This document shows, one piece after another, positions 56,040 to 64,000 of a DNA stretch of 64,000 nucleotides. Positions within the stretch are counted from its first letter, which is position 1, and every line of letters begins with the position of its first letter. The notes under the pieces are model-generated. The model was not told the DNA's origin. It did no database searches and saw only the letters and a program-made list of their open reading frames with translations. Source of the DNA: an uncultured Bacteroidales bacterium (GTDB lineage Bacteria; Bacteroidota; Bacteroidia; Bacteroidales; UBA932); assembly GCA_900317845.1 (NCBI GenBank), contig ONII01000005.1:124001-188000 (forward strand), written 5' to 3'. Made by a program: the position numbers and the translations under genes.

Positions 56040-57356
56040 ATGGCACAAGAATACTTCCCCACCATCGGGAAAATCCCCTTCGAGGGCACCGAAAGCAAGA
56101 ATCCCCTTGCTTTCCATTACTATGAGCCGGAGCGCATCGTCTGCGGCAAACCCATGAAAGAATGGCTCAAGTTTGCCATGGCCTGGTGGCACACGCTGGG
56201 GCAGGCATCGGCCGATCCTTTCGGCGGCCAAACCCGCAGCTATGCCTGGGATAAGGGCGAATGCCCCTACTGCCGTGCCCGTGCCAAGGCCGATGCCGGC
56301 TTCGAGATTATGCAAAAGCTGGGCATCGAGTACTTCTGCTTCCACGACATCGACCTGGTGGAAGACTGTGACGACATTGCCGAGTACGAAGCCCGCATGA
56401 AGGACATCACGGACTACCTCCTGGAGAAGATGAAGGAAACCGGTATCAAGAACCTCTGGGGCACGGCCAATGTATTCGGCCATAAGCGCTACATGAATGG
56501 CGCCGGAACCAATCCGCAGTTCGACGTAGTGGCCCGTGCCGCCGTTCAAATCAAGAACGCGCTGGACGCCACCATCAAGCTGGGCGGTGCCAACTACGTG
56601 TTCTGGGGCGGCCGTGAGGGCTATTACAGCCTCCTGAACACCCAGATGCAGCGGGAGAAGGACCACCTGGCACAATTGCTGAAGGCCGCCCGCGACTATG
56701 CCCGCGCCAATGGCTTCAAGGGCACGTTCCTGATCGAGCCCAAGCCCATGGAGCCCACCAAGCACCAGTACGACGTGGATACAGAGACTGTGCTTGGCTT
56801 CCTGCGCGCCAACGGCCTGGACAAGGACTTCAAGGTGAACATCGAGGTGAACCACGCTACTCTGGCCGGCCACACCTTCGAGCACGAGCTCACCGTGGCT
56901 CGCGAGAATGGCGTTCTTGGTTCGATCGACGCCAACCGCGGCGACGCCCAGAACGGCTGGGATACGGACCAGTTCCCTGTCGACGCGTACGAACTCACCC
57001 AGGCCATGATGCAGATCATCCTGAACGGTGGTTTCGGCAATGGCGGCACCAACTTCGACGCCAAGCTGCGCCGCTCCTCCACGGACCCGGAGGACATCTT
57101 CATCGCCCATATCAGTGCTATGGATGCCATGGCCCATGCCCTTTTGAATGCCGCCGCCGTGCTGCAGGAAAGCCCGCTGTGCCAGATGGTCAAGGAGCGC
57201 TATGCCAGCTTCGACAGCGGTCTGGGCAAACAGTTCGAGGAAGGCAAAGCCAGCCTCCTGGACCTCTATGACTATGCCAAGACGGCCGGCGAGCCCGTGG
57301 TCTCCTCCGGTAAACAGGAACTCTACGAAACCTTCCTGAACCTCTATGCAAAGTAG
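56040..57356 (+). CDS. xylA: Xylose isomerase
   Basis: This 438-residue enzyme converts D-xylose to D-xylulose. Catalytic His and Asp in [12 protein letters not shown], metal ligands in [16 protein letters not shown] and in [19 protein letters not shown], and [17 protein letters not shown] are intact. It has the length of the long (class II) form. Its 3' end overlaps xylE by 11 nt. Confidence 0.98.
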   Translation: MAQEYFPTIGKIPFEGTESKNPLAFHYYEPERIVCGKPMKEWLKFAMAWWHTLGQASADPFGGQTRSYAWDKGECPYCRARAKADAGFEIMQKLGIEYFCFHDIDLVEDCDDIAEYEARMKDITDYLLEKMKETGIKNLWGTANVFGHKRYMNGAGTNPQFDVVARAAVQIKNALDATIKLGGANYVFWGGREGYYSLLNTQMQREKDHLAQLLKAARDYARANGFKGTFLIEPKPMEPTKHQYDVDTETVLGFLRANGLDKDFKVNIEVNHATLAGHTFEHELTVARENGVLGSIDANRGDAQNGWDTDQFPVDAYELTQAMMQIILNGGFGNGGTNFDAKLRRSSTDPEDIFIAHISAMDAMAHALLNAAAVLQESPLCQMVKERYASFDSGLGKQFEEGKASLLDLYDYAKTAGEPVVSSGKQELYETFLNLYAK

Positions 57357-58821
57357 TCCTTACAGACAAACAGGCAGCCCGCTGTACCTGATCAGCATCG
57401 TGCTGGTGGCCGTTATCGGCGGGCTGCTGTTCGGATATGACACGGCGGTTATTTCCGGGGCCGAAAAAGGTCTGCAGCACTTCTTCCAGAGTGCCGGGGA
57501 CTTTGTCTATACGGATGGCTGGCATGGATTTACCACTTCCAGCGCGCTTATCGGCTGTGTAATCGGCGCCCTGATTTCCGGCCGGCTGGCCCATCGCTTC
57601 GGCCGTAAGAAATCGCTGTTTATAGCAGGTGTACTGTTCCTGTTGAGCGCCTTGGGCTCCTACTATCCGGAATTCCTCTTCTTCCAGAAGGGCGTTCCCA
57701 CCAAGGGTTTGCTGATGGCTTTTAATGGCTACCGCATCCTGGGCGGCGTGGGCGTAGGCTTGGCTTCGGCCATCTGTCCCATGTACATCGCCGAAATCGC
57801 CCCTGCCCGCAAACGCGGACGCCTGGTCTCCTGGAACCAGTTTGCCATTATTTTCGGCCAGCTGGTGGTGTATTTCGTGAATTACCTCATTATCCAGAGC
57901 CATGCCTCCGACCCGAACGTGGTGGCTTGGACCAATGCTATCGGCTGGCGCGTGATGTTCGTCTCCGAGGCCGTTCCGGCCGGGCTCTTCGCCCTCCTGA
58001 TCCTGCTGGTGCCGGAGACGCCGCGTTATCTGGTGCTGCGCAAACAGAACGAGAAAGCCCTGGAAATCCTGTCCAATATCAATGGTGAAGGCCGGGGCCG
58101 CAAGATTTTGCTGGATATCATCGAGACTGTAAAGGAAGAACGGGAGAGCCTCTTCTCCTATGGCGTACTGGTGATTTTTATCGGCTGTATGCTGTCCGTG
58201 TTCCAGCAGATCATCGGCATCAATGCCGTGCTGTACTTTGCACCTCGTATCTTTGAATCCATGGGCGTGAGCAACAACATGCTGTTCACGGTGATCATGG
58301 GTATCATCAATATCTCCTTCACCCTGGTGGCCGTTTTCACGGTGGAGAAACTGGGTCGCAAGCCGCTTCTGATTACCGGGTCCCTGGGTATGGCCGTGGG
58401 TGCCCTGGGCGTGGCTTTGAGCAACGTGGTTTCCATGCCTGCCGTAGTGCCCGTGATCAGCATCATGCTTTACAGTGCGTGCTTTATGTTCAGCTGGGGT
58501 CCCATCTGCTGGGTGTATATCGCCGAGCTGTTCCCCAACACCATCCGCAGCCAGGCCACGGCCATCGCCGTAGCGTTCCAGTGGATTTTCAACTTCATCG
58601 TTTCCAGCACCTTCGTGCCCATGTATAACATGAAGTTGGGCGCTATGGGAGAGAGTTTCGGCCACTTCTTCGCCTATGCCCTTTATGGTTTGATTAGTAT
58701 TGTTGCCGCCGTCTTCGTATGGCGCCTGGTGCCCGAAACCAAAGGCAAAACCCTGGAGGAGATGACCGCCCTGTGGCGGAAATCCATCCCTACCGAGGAA
58801 GCCTCGCCAGAAGCGAAGTAG
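57346..58821 (+). CDS. xylE: D-xylose:H+ symporter (MFS sugar porter)
   Basis: This 491-residue, 12-span sugar porter has family motifs [53 protein letters not shown] cut by the usual loop, [11 protein letters not shown], and C-terminal [29 protein letters not shown] is the substrate-site helix. It overlaps xylA, so xylBAE form one operon that takes in and starts to degrade xylose. No adjacent xylose regulator was seen. Confidence 0.94.
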   Translation: MQSSPYRQTGSPLYLISIVLVAVIGGLLFGYDTAVISGAEKGLQHFFQSAGDFVYTDGWHGFTTSSALIGCVIGALISGRLAHRFGRKKSLFIAGVLFLLSALGSYYPEFLFFQKGVPTKGLLMAFNGYRILGGVGVGLASAICPMYIAEIAPARKRGRLVSWNQFAIIFGQLVVYFVNYLIIQSHASDPNVVAWTNAIGWRVMFVSEAVPAGLFALLILLVPETPRYLVLRKQNEKALEILSNINGEGRGRKILLDIIETVKEERESLFSYGVLVIFIGCMLSVFQQIIGINAVLYFAPRIFESMGVSNNMLFTVIMGIINISFTLVAVFTVEKLGRKPLLITGSLGMAVGALGVALSNVVSMPAVVPVISIMLYSACFMFSWGPICWVYIAELFPNTIRSQATAIAVAFQWIFNFIVSSTFVPMYNMKLGAMGESFGHFFAYALYGLISIVAAVFVWRLVPETKGKTLEEMTALWRKSIPTEEASPEAK

Positions 58822-58830
58822 TAATAGCAT

Positions 58831-58863
58831 AAAAAGACCGGCTCACGAAGAGTCGGTCTTTTT
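58831..58863. terminator. Bidirectional terminator after xylE
   Basis: GACCGGCTC (58836-58844), 5 nt loop, GAGTCGGTC (58850-58858), flanked by five A and five T, so it can work on both strands: for xylBAE (plus) and upstream of tRNA-Leu's 3' side (minus). Its reverse complement occurs exactly at 62177-62209. Confidence 0.85.
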
Positions 58864-58866
58864 GTG

Positions 58867-58949
58867 TGCGGGTGAGAAGAGTCGAACTTCCACGGGCTAA
58901 TGCCCACCACCCCCTCAAAGTGGCGTGTCTACCATTTCACCACACCCGC
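58867..58949 (-). tRNA. tRNA-Leu (anticodon GAG)
   Basis: Class II tRNA with a long variable arm. Acceptor GCGGGTG/CACCCGC, anticodon stem CCACT/GGTGG with loop TTGAGGG, T-loop TTCGACT, discriminator A. CCA is not encoded. Confidence 0.92.
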
Positions 58950-59011
58950 TTGATTTGGGACTGCAAAGATAGTGAGCATTTTTGAATTCCCAAAACTTTT
59001 TTGATACTTTT

Positions 59012-59617
59012 TTACAAGCCCCGAACAAACTGCGCAGCAGAAGGCGCTCCATTGAAAACCAGAAGCCCCGTGTCTATCCGGGCCTTGTCCTTGAAAACAT
59101 CCATGGAAAGTTTGCCGTAAATCTGGTTCCAGCCTGTTCTGGAGCCCCCTGTCTGGTAACCCAGACTGCCCATGCCGACAAACTTGCAGCTGTATCCTTC
59201 CCTTTCTGCCCGTGTGCCGCTGACGCTTACAGTCCAATCGGCATGCTGCCCCTCCTGAACGACCTCCCGGGTGGCCACAATGGAAAAACGGGTTTCGTAC
59301 GTGCTGCCTCCCATCGTAAGCTGGCCCTCATAGGTCAGGGACCAGGTGTCGTCCATCTCGTCGGCCTTGACGATGGTCATTCCCTTGAAACGGCTGTTCC
59401 AGGTCACCTCGCTCTTTTCCAGCAGAAAGGACGTTTCCAGTTCGGTGAGGGCGCCGGCGACAAGGTCATCGGCAATGGACATCATGTATTGTCCCACCGG
59501 AGAACTGTTGTACGTACTGTACCCGCCCACAGCGGCACTATCCGGGTTAACACGGCTCCCTTTGGAACAAGCGGCGGCCATAACGGCGATGGCCAGGATA
59601 TAGAGTGCTTTTTTCAT
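59012..59617 (-). CDS. Lipoprotein of unknown function
   Basis: This 201-residue protein has a lipoprotein signal peptide (YILAIAVMAAACS, Cys17). The rest is a soluble, probably beta-rich domain with many Thr/Ser/Gly and no motif I recognise. It follows the outer membrane protein gene by 11 nt, so the two are likely one operon and may act together at the cell surface. Confidence 0.75.
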   Translation of the reverse strand: MKKALYILAIAVMAAACSKGSRVNPDSAAVGGYSTYNSSPVGQYMMSIADDLVAGALTELETSFLLEKSEVTWNSRFKGMTIVKADEMDDTWSLTYEGQLTMGGSTYETRFSIVATREVVQEGQHADWTVSVSGTRAEREGYSCKFVGMGSLGYQTGGSRTGWNQIYGKLSMDVFKDKARIDTGLLVFNGAPSAAQFVRGL

Positions 59618-59628
59618 AGTTACCAGTA

Positions 59629-60234
59629 TTAAAATCTAAAACCAATGCCGATACGGCCGCCTTTAATGACACTGCCGTAGGCCAACTCCGCCGTTCCATA
59701 AACGCGCTGCCCGCCCCATTCGCAGCCGATGGGCACCACGTCCCAGGCAAACACCACGGGATCTTGGGTATAATAGTGGCCTATATTCAGCATCATGCCT
59801 ACAGCCACCTTGGCGTACAGGCGGAAATGCCTCATTCCGGGGATACGGAATTTCGCCTGGGGCAACAGGGCCACCTTATTCTTGGTGTTGGTATAGTTGG
59901 CTCGATTACCGCCCACCCGGGAGTACTGGTCCCATATAACGCGGTGATAGTTGAATTGTCCGCCTAGCACGAGCCAGTTCAGCAGGGCATAATTGTACTC
60001 CAGCGTGAGTCCGGGACCGCTCTGGATGTACCGCACCTGCGTTTCATAGAGGCCATACAAGTCCATGGTATAGTCCCTAGGCGTGTTTAGCGAGAGATAT
60101 TCGCTGCAGGCGCCACTCATGTACAGGTTAATCTCGTGCTTACCTTGCGCCCCGGAAGGGAGGCTGAAGAGCAAACAGGCCACGAGCGTGGCCAGCAACG
60201 CAGAAAATTGTTTCATCACTTGACTCATTTTCAT
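59629..60234 (-). CDS. Small outer membrane beta-barrel-like protein, unknown function
   Basis: This 201-residue secreted protein starts at ATG 60234 or, equally well, at ATG 60216 (MKQFSALLATLVACLLFSLP). The signal peptide ends near SGAQG. The body alternates aromatic and polar residues and ends in RIGIGFRF, a C-terminal Phe typical of outer membrane barrels of about eight strands. No family is recognised. It is first of a two-gene unit with the lipoprotein gene. Confidence 0.75.
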   Translation of the reverse strand: MKMSQVMKQFSALLATLVACLLFSLPSGAQGKHEINLYMSGACSEYLSLNTPRDYTMDLYGLYETQVRYIQSGPGLTLEYNYALLNWLVLGGQFNYHRVIWDQYSRVGGNRANYTNTKNKVALLPQAKFRIPGMRHFRLYAKVAVGMMLNIGHYYTQDPVVFAWDVVPIGCEWGGQRVYGTAELAYGSVIKGGRIGIGFRF

Positions 60235-60285
60235 AACTATTATCAAGATGCAACTTGACGAAAAAACGTTGCGCCTATAAAAAAG

Positions 60286-60317
60286 TTTCCCCGTATCAAA
60301 AATAATTGCTATCTTTG
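60286..60317 (+). promoter_or_regulatory. rpsP-rimM promoter
   Basis: TTTC (60286-60289; 3/4 of TTTG), 20 nt, TATCTTTG (60310-60317), 54 nt before the rpsP ATG. Confidence 0.65.
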
Positions 60318-60371
60318 CAGGCTCCCACGAGTTGGGGCAATACGTTTAATTAATTAAAAAACAGATTCACA

Positions 60372-60914
60372 ATGGCTGTTAAAATCAGACTTCAGCGCCA
60401 CGGAAAGAAGAATTTCGCATTCTTCCACATTGTAGTGGCAGACTCTCGCGCCCCGCGCGACGGTAAATTCATCGAGCAGCTCGGCTCTTACAACCCTAAC
60501 ACCAATCCTGCAACCATCGTCCTGAACAGCGACAAGGCCCTGGCTTGGCTCAACGTAGGTGCCCAGCCCACGCTCGTTGCACGCCGCATTCTCTCCTATG
60601 AGGGTGTGCTGCTGCGCAAACACCTGGCAGAAGGCGTTGCCAAGGGTGCTCTCACCGAGGCCCAGGCCGATGCCAAATTCGCTGCCTGGAAAGCCCAGCG
60701 CGACGAGAAAATCGCTGCCAAGAAGAGCGGTCTCAAGAATGAGGCCATCTCCAAGGCCCAGGCCGCTAAAAAGCACGAGGCCGAGGTAAACGAGGCTCGC
60801 GCCAAGGCTATCGCCGCCAAGAAAGCAGAAGCAGAAGCTGCCGCCGCCAAGGCCGCAGAGGAAGCTGCTGCAGAGGCTCCCGCCGCAGAACCCGTGGAAG
60901 CTCCGGCAGAATAA
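60372..60914 (+). CDS. rpsP: 30S ribosomal protein S16 with C-terminal extension
   Basis: This 180-residue S16 has a core (about residues 1-85: [41 protein letters not shown]) that is canonical. The rest is an Ala/Lys/Glu-rich helical tail ending in an [14 protein letters not shown]-type segment. E. coli S16 is about 82 residues, so the tail doubles the protein; long S16 tails are known in Bacteroidota. It overlaps rimM by 1 nt. Confidence 0.97.
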   Translation: MAVKIRLQRHGKKNFAFFHIVVADSRAPRDGKFIEQLGSYNPNTNPATIVLNSDKALAWLNVGAQPTLVARRILSYEGVLLRKHLAEGVAKGALTEAQADAKFAAWKAQRDEKIAAKKSGLKNEAISKAQAAKKHEAEVNEARAKAIAAKKAEAEAAAAKAAEEAAAEAPAAEPVEAPAE

Positions 60915-61408
60915 TGCTGCGAGTAGCCCAGGTACTCAAATCCAACGGGACCGATGGCGAACTGCTTGTAAGCTTTTTCGACGTCGCCCCGGAGGATATG
61001 GACCTTCAGGAACCGGTATTCATCGAATTCGATGGACTGCCGGTTCCCTTTTATTTTGAATCGTTTACGCCCCGGGGAAACAACCGTGCCCTGGTGCGCC
61101 TCACCGGCGTCCGCTCGCTCAAAGACGCCGACGAACTGGCAGGACAGTCTGTCTATGCCGATTATTTTGAGGAAGAAGAGGAGGAAGACCTGGTGGGCTG
61201 GATGGTCTGTAATGCGGAGGGCCAGACCGTAGGCACCGTAGTGGACTACGAAGACATCCCCGGCAATCTCTGCCTCTGGGTAGAACGCCCGGACGGCGAA
61301 CAAGTCCTGCTCCCTTTCCACGAAGATTTGATTCTCTCCATGGAGGAATCGACCCAAACCATCACCATGTCCATCCCCGAAGGGATTTTGGAGCTGGAGC
61401 ATAATTAA
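60914..61408 (+). CDS. rimM: Ribosome maturation factor RimM
   Basis: This 164-residue 30S assembly factor binds S19 and helps mature the 16S 3' domain. An N-terminal RimM barrel (VLKSNGTDGELLVSF) and a C-terminal PRC-barrel domain (LVGWMVCNAEGQTVGTVVDY, ending HEDLILSMEE..) are visible. It is translationally coupled to rpsP (TAATG). Confidence 0.93.
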   Translation: MLRVAQVLKSNGTDGELLVSFFDVAPEDMDLQEPVFIEFDGLPVPFYFESFTPRGNNRALVRLTGVRSLKDADELAGQSVYADYFEEEEEEDLVGWMVCNAEGQTVGTVVDYEDIPGNLCLWVERPDGEQVLLPFHEDLILSMEESTQTITMSIPEGILELEHN

Positions 61409-61452
61409 ATACAACAAGGCAGCTAATCCCTTGCGGCATTGTTTTTTTTATG

Positions 61453-61460
61453 TATCTTTG
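61453..61460 (+). promoter_or_regulatory. -7 box of the lipoprotein gene at 61501
   Basis: TATCTTTG follows a T-rich run and ends 40 nt before the ATG at 61501. The -33 element is not clear. Confidence 0.5.
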
Positions 61461-61500
61461 CACTACTGAGAATAACGAACTATTTAATAAACCCCTTGTT

Positions 61501-62160
61501 ATGAAAAAATTCTTTTATGTTTTTGCCTGCGTGCTGGCAATGGCCACGATGGCTTCCTGCAACAAACCCAACACCGAAGGCGGTGGCGACACCAGCTCCA
61601 AGAGCACCAAAGTGGAGATGACCCTGATTGCCGAGTACAACGCAGACTATTTCAAGTATGCGGACTTTCAGGTAAAATACACCGCCGGCGGCAAAACGGA
61701 AACCGCTACGCTTACCGCTCCTGCAGCGAACACCCGCAGCCATTGGGAGAAAACCCTCACTTTCACCGCCGCCGATAATGTTACCTATGAGGTCATCTGC
61801 ACGCCTAAGAAGGACGTTGAGTATGAGACTGCAACCAAGGAGAGCGGCAGCCGTTCAATTAAATACGTAGTAATGAACACCAACCGCGCTATCCGCGTGG
61901 TCATTAAGAATTTTGACGCCAGCGGCAAGCAGATTGACAATACGTATGGCAGTTCGTCCGTTGATGAGGTTAAGGACGAAAGCGGAAATGTTACTGAGCA
62001 ACATGGTGCCGGCGCAGAACTCAACATGGCTGCCTTGGCTATCGAAAAGGACGGGGAAGCTGTCGATAGTTTTGTATCGCGCATCCTGCGCTCCTACAAA
62101 TATGAGTACAAGATTGAGAACGATAAAGAAGACGGCCTTACCGCAAATCCGGCCAACTAA
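61501..62160 (+). CDS. Lipoprotein of unknown function
   Basis: This 219-residue protein has lipobox ATMASC (Cys20) after MKKFFYVFACVLAM. Gly/Ser/Thr linker residues follow, then a beta-rich domain with repeated Thr/Lys strands and a basic C-terminal part. No family is recognised. It is monocistronic, with its own -7 box and a strong terminator at 62175-62210. Confidence 0.8.
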   Translation: MKKFFYVFACVLAMATMASCNKPNTEGGGDTSSKSTKVEMTLIAEYNADYFKYADFQVKYTAGGKTETATLTAPAANTRSHWEKTLTFTAADNVTYEVICTPKKDVEYETATKESGSRSIKYVVMNTNRAIRVVIKNFDASGKQIDNTYGSSSVDEVKDESGNVTEQHGAGAELNMAALAIEKDGEAVDSFVSRILRSYKYEYKIENDKEDGLTANPAN

Positions 62161-62174
62161 TCCTTCATCCGTAC

Positions 62175-62210
62175 AAAAAAAGACCGACTCTTCGTGAGCC
62201 GGTCTTTTTT
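62175..62210. terminator. Bidirectional terminator between convergent genes
   Basis: GACCGACTC (62182-62190), loop TTCGT, GAGCCGGTC (62196-62204), flanked by seven A and six T. It separates the plus-strand lipoprotein gene from the minus-strand DUF2207 gene. The stem-loop is the exact reverse complement of the one at 58831-58863. Confidence 0.85.
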
Positions 62211-62222
62211 ATTGACACGAAA

Positions 62223-63887
62223 CTAGCGGGCGCCGCCGCCGAAGCCGCCGCCGGAGAAGCCGCCACCGCCGCCGAAGGAGGTGTGGCCGCCCGTGCCGGA
62301 GATGCTGCCGGTGCGCGCCGCTGCGCTATTGAAGGCGCGGGTGCTCATGCTGTTGGTCCAGTTCATGGTGTATATCATGGTGCTCACATCCATGCCGGAA
62401 GACTGCGCCACCATGGCAAACTCCGAGGGATACAGCTTCTTGAACTGCGTTGCCACCTTGTCGGCAATGCCGTAGAGCTGGGCATACACCAGGTACTCTT
62501 TCCACAGCTTGACTTCCTCCGCCCCGCGCTGGTCGCTCAGGGTGAAGTCCTTCAGAAAATTCTGGAACTCAATGACGTGACAGGCCTCCACGGCTCCCTG
62601 CGGCTTGCACACATCGTCCTTGATAAAGTATCCCTTCTTACTGAACCAGGTTTTACCCCTGACTACAGCACGGTCCGGCCAGGCGGCCATTTTGGCTGCG
62701 TTTTTCCTGCTCCATCTCTCGAACTCGTTCTTTTCCAGCAGAAGGTTGTCGCCGGCGGCACTGCGCGCCCAGTCATACAGGTCCTGTTCCACGTCATCGG
62801 CCGAAACAGTAACGCTCTTGAACAGCAGGTTCACCCGCTTGTTGTTCCTGGGATCCGGCTGGACCAGCAGGTCTCCGTTCATGATCCAACGGAGGAAAAG
62901 CGCACCGATGATGTTCTGCGCCGGGGCGGTAAAGACAAAGCGATGACCTTTTGCCAGCACGTATTCCGCCGCCAGGAGATTCCCCTCCAGCGGGATGTCA
63001 CGGTACCAGCCGTCAATCTTGCTTTTGCCGAAGAGCTTCCTCTTCCATTTGTAACCCAGGATCATCGCCACCAGCATGTACACGAGATAACCGAAGGTAA
63101 AGATGAGAACCAGGGCTATCAGGATGCCGACCCAGATGGGCATGCTGTCATCTTCCCCATAGGAACTGCCGTCCAGGGCGCGGTCCAGCAGGTCCTGGAA
63201 CGGGCCGCCGGCCTCCACGGCAGGCTGGAACATCCCCTTTTCGAACTTCACCAGGCCAATCACGGCGCTGGAGGAAGAAAGGCTCTCGGACGATTCTTCC
63301 ACCACCGTGCCATCCACTACGTTGATATCGCCATAAAAGCCGAAGCCCCATACGCGCGTATTGTCGATGGTCCATGTTGGGCACTCGAAAGCCGGGACGA
63401 TGGTCACCCGCACATGCTCCGGAGCCGGCGACATGCCGCGGTTCACGAACATGAAGTTGAAGGCGTCTGCATCGTCATAGGCCTGGACCAGCCCGGTCAC
63501 GTAAAACTTCGCGGTCCACTGGTGCCAGCCGGTAGCACCCAAGCCCCAGCAAAGCTCTACGCCGTTCTTCTTGGGGACGATACCGCACTTTCCCTCTTTC
63601 CAGCTGCGGGAGCGGTCAATGTCCCAGTCCTCCCCCAGCGCCTGGTACGGCGTGCCGTTTTCCGACACCTGCAACCCGCTCACCGTCATGGCGCCCAGGT
63701 TACTTACAGGCATGTACCACTCCGTTCCGGAGCTGTTCACTTTCACGTCCCACTGCTGGGTAATCCAGGCAGAACCGTCCTGTTGTACCTCCACGCGAAT
63801 GTCTACGTCGCGGATGCAGTCAACGCTTTGCGCCGCCGCCCCGAATCCCAGGACAGCGGCCGCTAAAAAGGCTAAAAAGCGCCTCAT
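62223..63887 (-). CDS. DUF2207 membrane protein
   Basis: This 554-residue protein has a signal peptide (FLAFLAAAVLGFGAAAQS) and an extracytoplasmic beta domain (about residues 20-240: WYMPVSNLGAMTVSGLQV, with AFNFMFVNRG). One strong membrane span (about residues 252-278) and a large cytoplasmic part follow. The C-terminus is a glycine-rich tail (about residues 530-554, GGGGGFSGGGFGGG). This layout is typical of DUF2207. Its role is unknown; the family is often encoded with LemA, as here (3 nt gap). Confidence 0.88.
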   Translation of the reverse strand: MRRFLAFLAAAVLGFGAAAQSVDCIRDVDIRVEVQQDGSAWITQQWDVKVNSSGTEWYMPVSNLGAMTVSGLQVSENGTPYQALGEDWDIDRSRSWKEGKCGIVPKKNGVELCWGLGATGWHQWTAKFYVTGLVQAYDDADAFNFMFVNRGMSPAPEHVRVTIVPAFECPTWTIDNTRVWGFGFYGDINVVDGTVVEESSESLSSSSAVIGLVKFEKGMFQPAVEAGGPFQDLLDRALDGSSYGEDDSMPIWVGILIALVLIFTFGYLVYMLVAMILGYKWKRKLFGKSKIDGWYRDIPLEGNLLAAEYVLAKGHRFVFTAPAQNIIGALFLRWIMNGDLLVQPDPRNNKRVNLLFKSVTVSADDVEQDLYDWARSAAGDNLLLEKNEFERWSRKNAAKMAAWPDRAVVRGKTWFSKKGYFIKDDVCKPQGAVEACHVIEFQNFLKDFTLSDQRGAEEVKLWKEYLVYAQLYGIADKVATQFKKLYPSEFAMVAQSSGMDVSTMIYTMNWTNSMSTRAFNSAAARTGSISGTGGHTSFGGGGGFSGGGFGGGAR

Positions 63888-63890
63888 AGG

Positions 63891-64000
63891 TTAGATGGTA
63901 GGATAGTCTTTCTTGGAAACGTCATCGGCCAGATAATCCCGCTTGGCAAAGCCCAGTATGCCGGCAACGGCGGAAGCCGGGAAGGAACGCACCTGCTGGT
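63891..64000 (-). CDS. LemA family protein (partial, C-terminal end)
   Basis: Only the last 36 codons are in the window: RSFPASAVAGILGFAKRDYL followed by an Asp/Lys-rich end and stop TAA at 63893-63891. The SFPA..AGILGF motif is the conserved LemA C-terminus. The gene continues beyond base 64000 and is the upstream partner of the DUF2207 gene. Confidence 0.8.
   Translation of the reverse strand, partial: QQVRSFPASAVAGILGFAKRDYLADDVSKKDYPTI

Overview
The window is a 64 kb piece of a fairly GC-rich Bacteroidota (Bacteroidales-type) chromosome. Support comes from the gene order tRNA-Thr/Tyr/Gly/Thr-tuf-tRNA-Trp-secE-nusG-rplKAJL-rpoBC, a Sus-type (SusC/SusD) glycan operon, a xylBAE operon, menA (menaquinone), and many promoters matching the Bacteroidota consensus TTTG-N19..21-TAnnTTTG rather than -35/-10 boxes. 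Ribosome binding sites are mostly absent, as is usual in this phylum.

Layout. 1-10.5 kb (minus): rpoC (N-terminal 578 codons), rpoB, rplL, rplJ, rplA, rplK, nusG, secE, tRNA-Trp, tuf and four tRNAs, read from one consensus promoter at 10434-10465. A terminator-like hairpin separates rplL from rpoB. 10.5-15.3 kb (minus): dxs and two related MFS transporters. 15.4-16.5 kb (plus): a glycerate kinase. 16.5-17.2 kb: mostly non-coding, with a palindromic repeat and a possible small secreted peptide gene. 17.2-22.9 kb (plus): a five-gene MacAB-TolC-like tripartite exporter. 22.9-23.6 kb: a ribbon-helix-helix/PIN toxin-antitoxin pair. 23.6-24.6 kb (minus): a polyprenyl synthetase.

24.6-30.4 kb (minus) is the most unusual part. 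Two almost identical ~147 bp direct repeats (24622-24769 and 30258-30403) enclose a tightly overlapping operon. It encodes a 46-residue peptide, a ~193-residue protein of unknown function, a DUF218-DUF1460 fusion, a MATE transporter fused to a HATPase-like domain, and a radical SAM/SPASM enzyme. This looks like a RiPP (ribosomally made, modified peptide) pathway carried as a cassette: precursor, maturase, candidate leader peptidase and exporter. I cannot place it in a named RiPP class.

30.4-42.4 kb (minus): a starch/maltodextrin utilisation operon in the order MFS transporter, susC, susD, a giant (1229 aa) SusE/F-like binding lipoprotein, and a GH13 amylase lipoprotein. 42.5-44.5 kb (plus): a LytS/LytTR-type two-component system. 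Then lepA, menA, a GH51 arabinofuranosidase, a split transketolase, an ECF sigma operon, lolD, a secreted phospholipase D-like protein, tRNA-Pro, and xylB-xylA-xylE. Arabinofuranosidase, transketolase and the xyl genes fit pentose (arabinoxylan-type) use. The last 5 kb hold tRNA-Leu, three secreted proteins of unknown function, rpsP-rimM, and a DUF2207-lemA pair cut by the window end.

Small repeats recur through the window. They include REP-like palindromes inserted in frame in transporter loops, the same terminator in both orientations, a TGTCATTCTGAAC repeat, and a 31 bp palindrome whose copies differ by a compensating base pair. Several genes have the -7 promoter box only 4-8 nt before the start codon, which suggests leaderless mRNAs.
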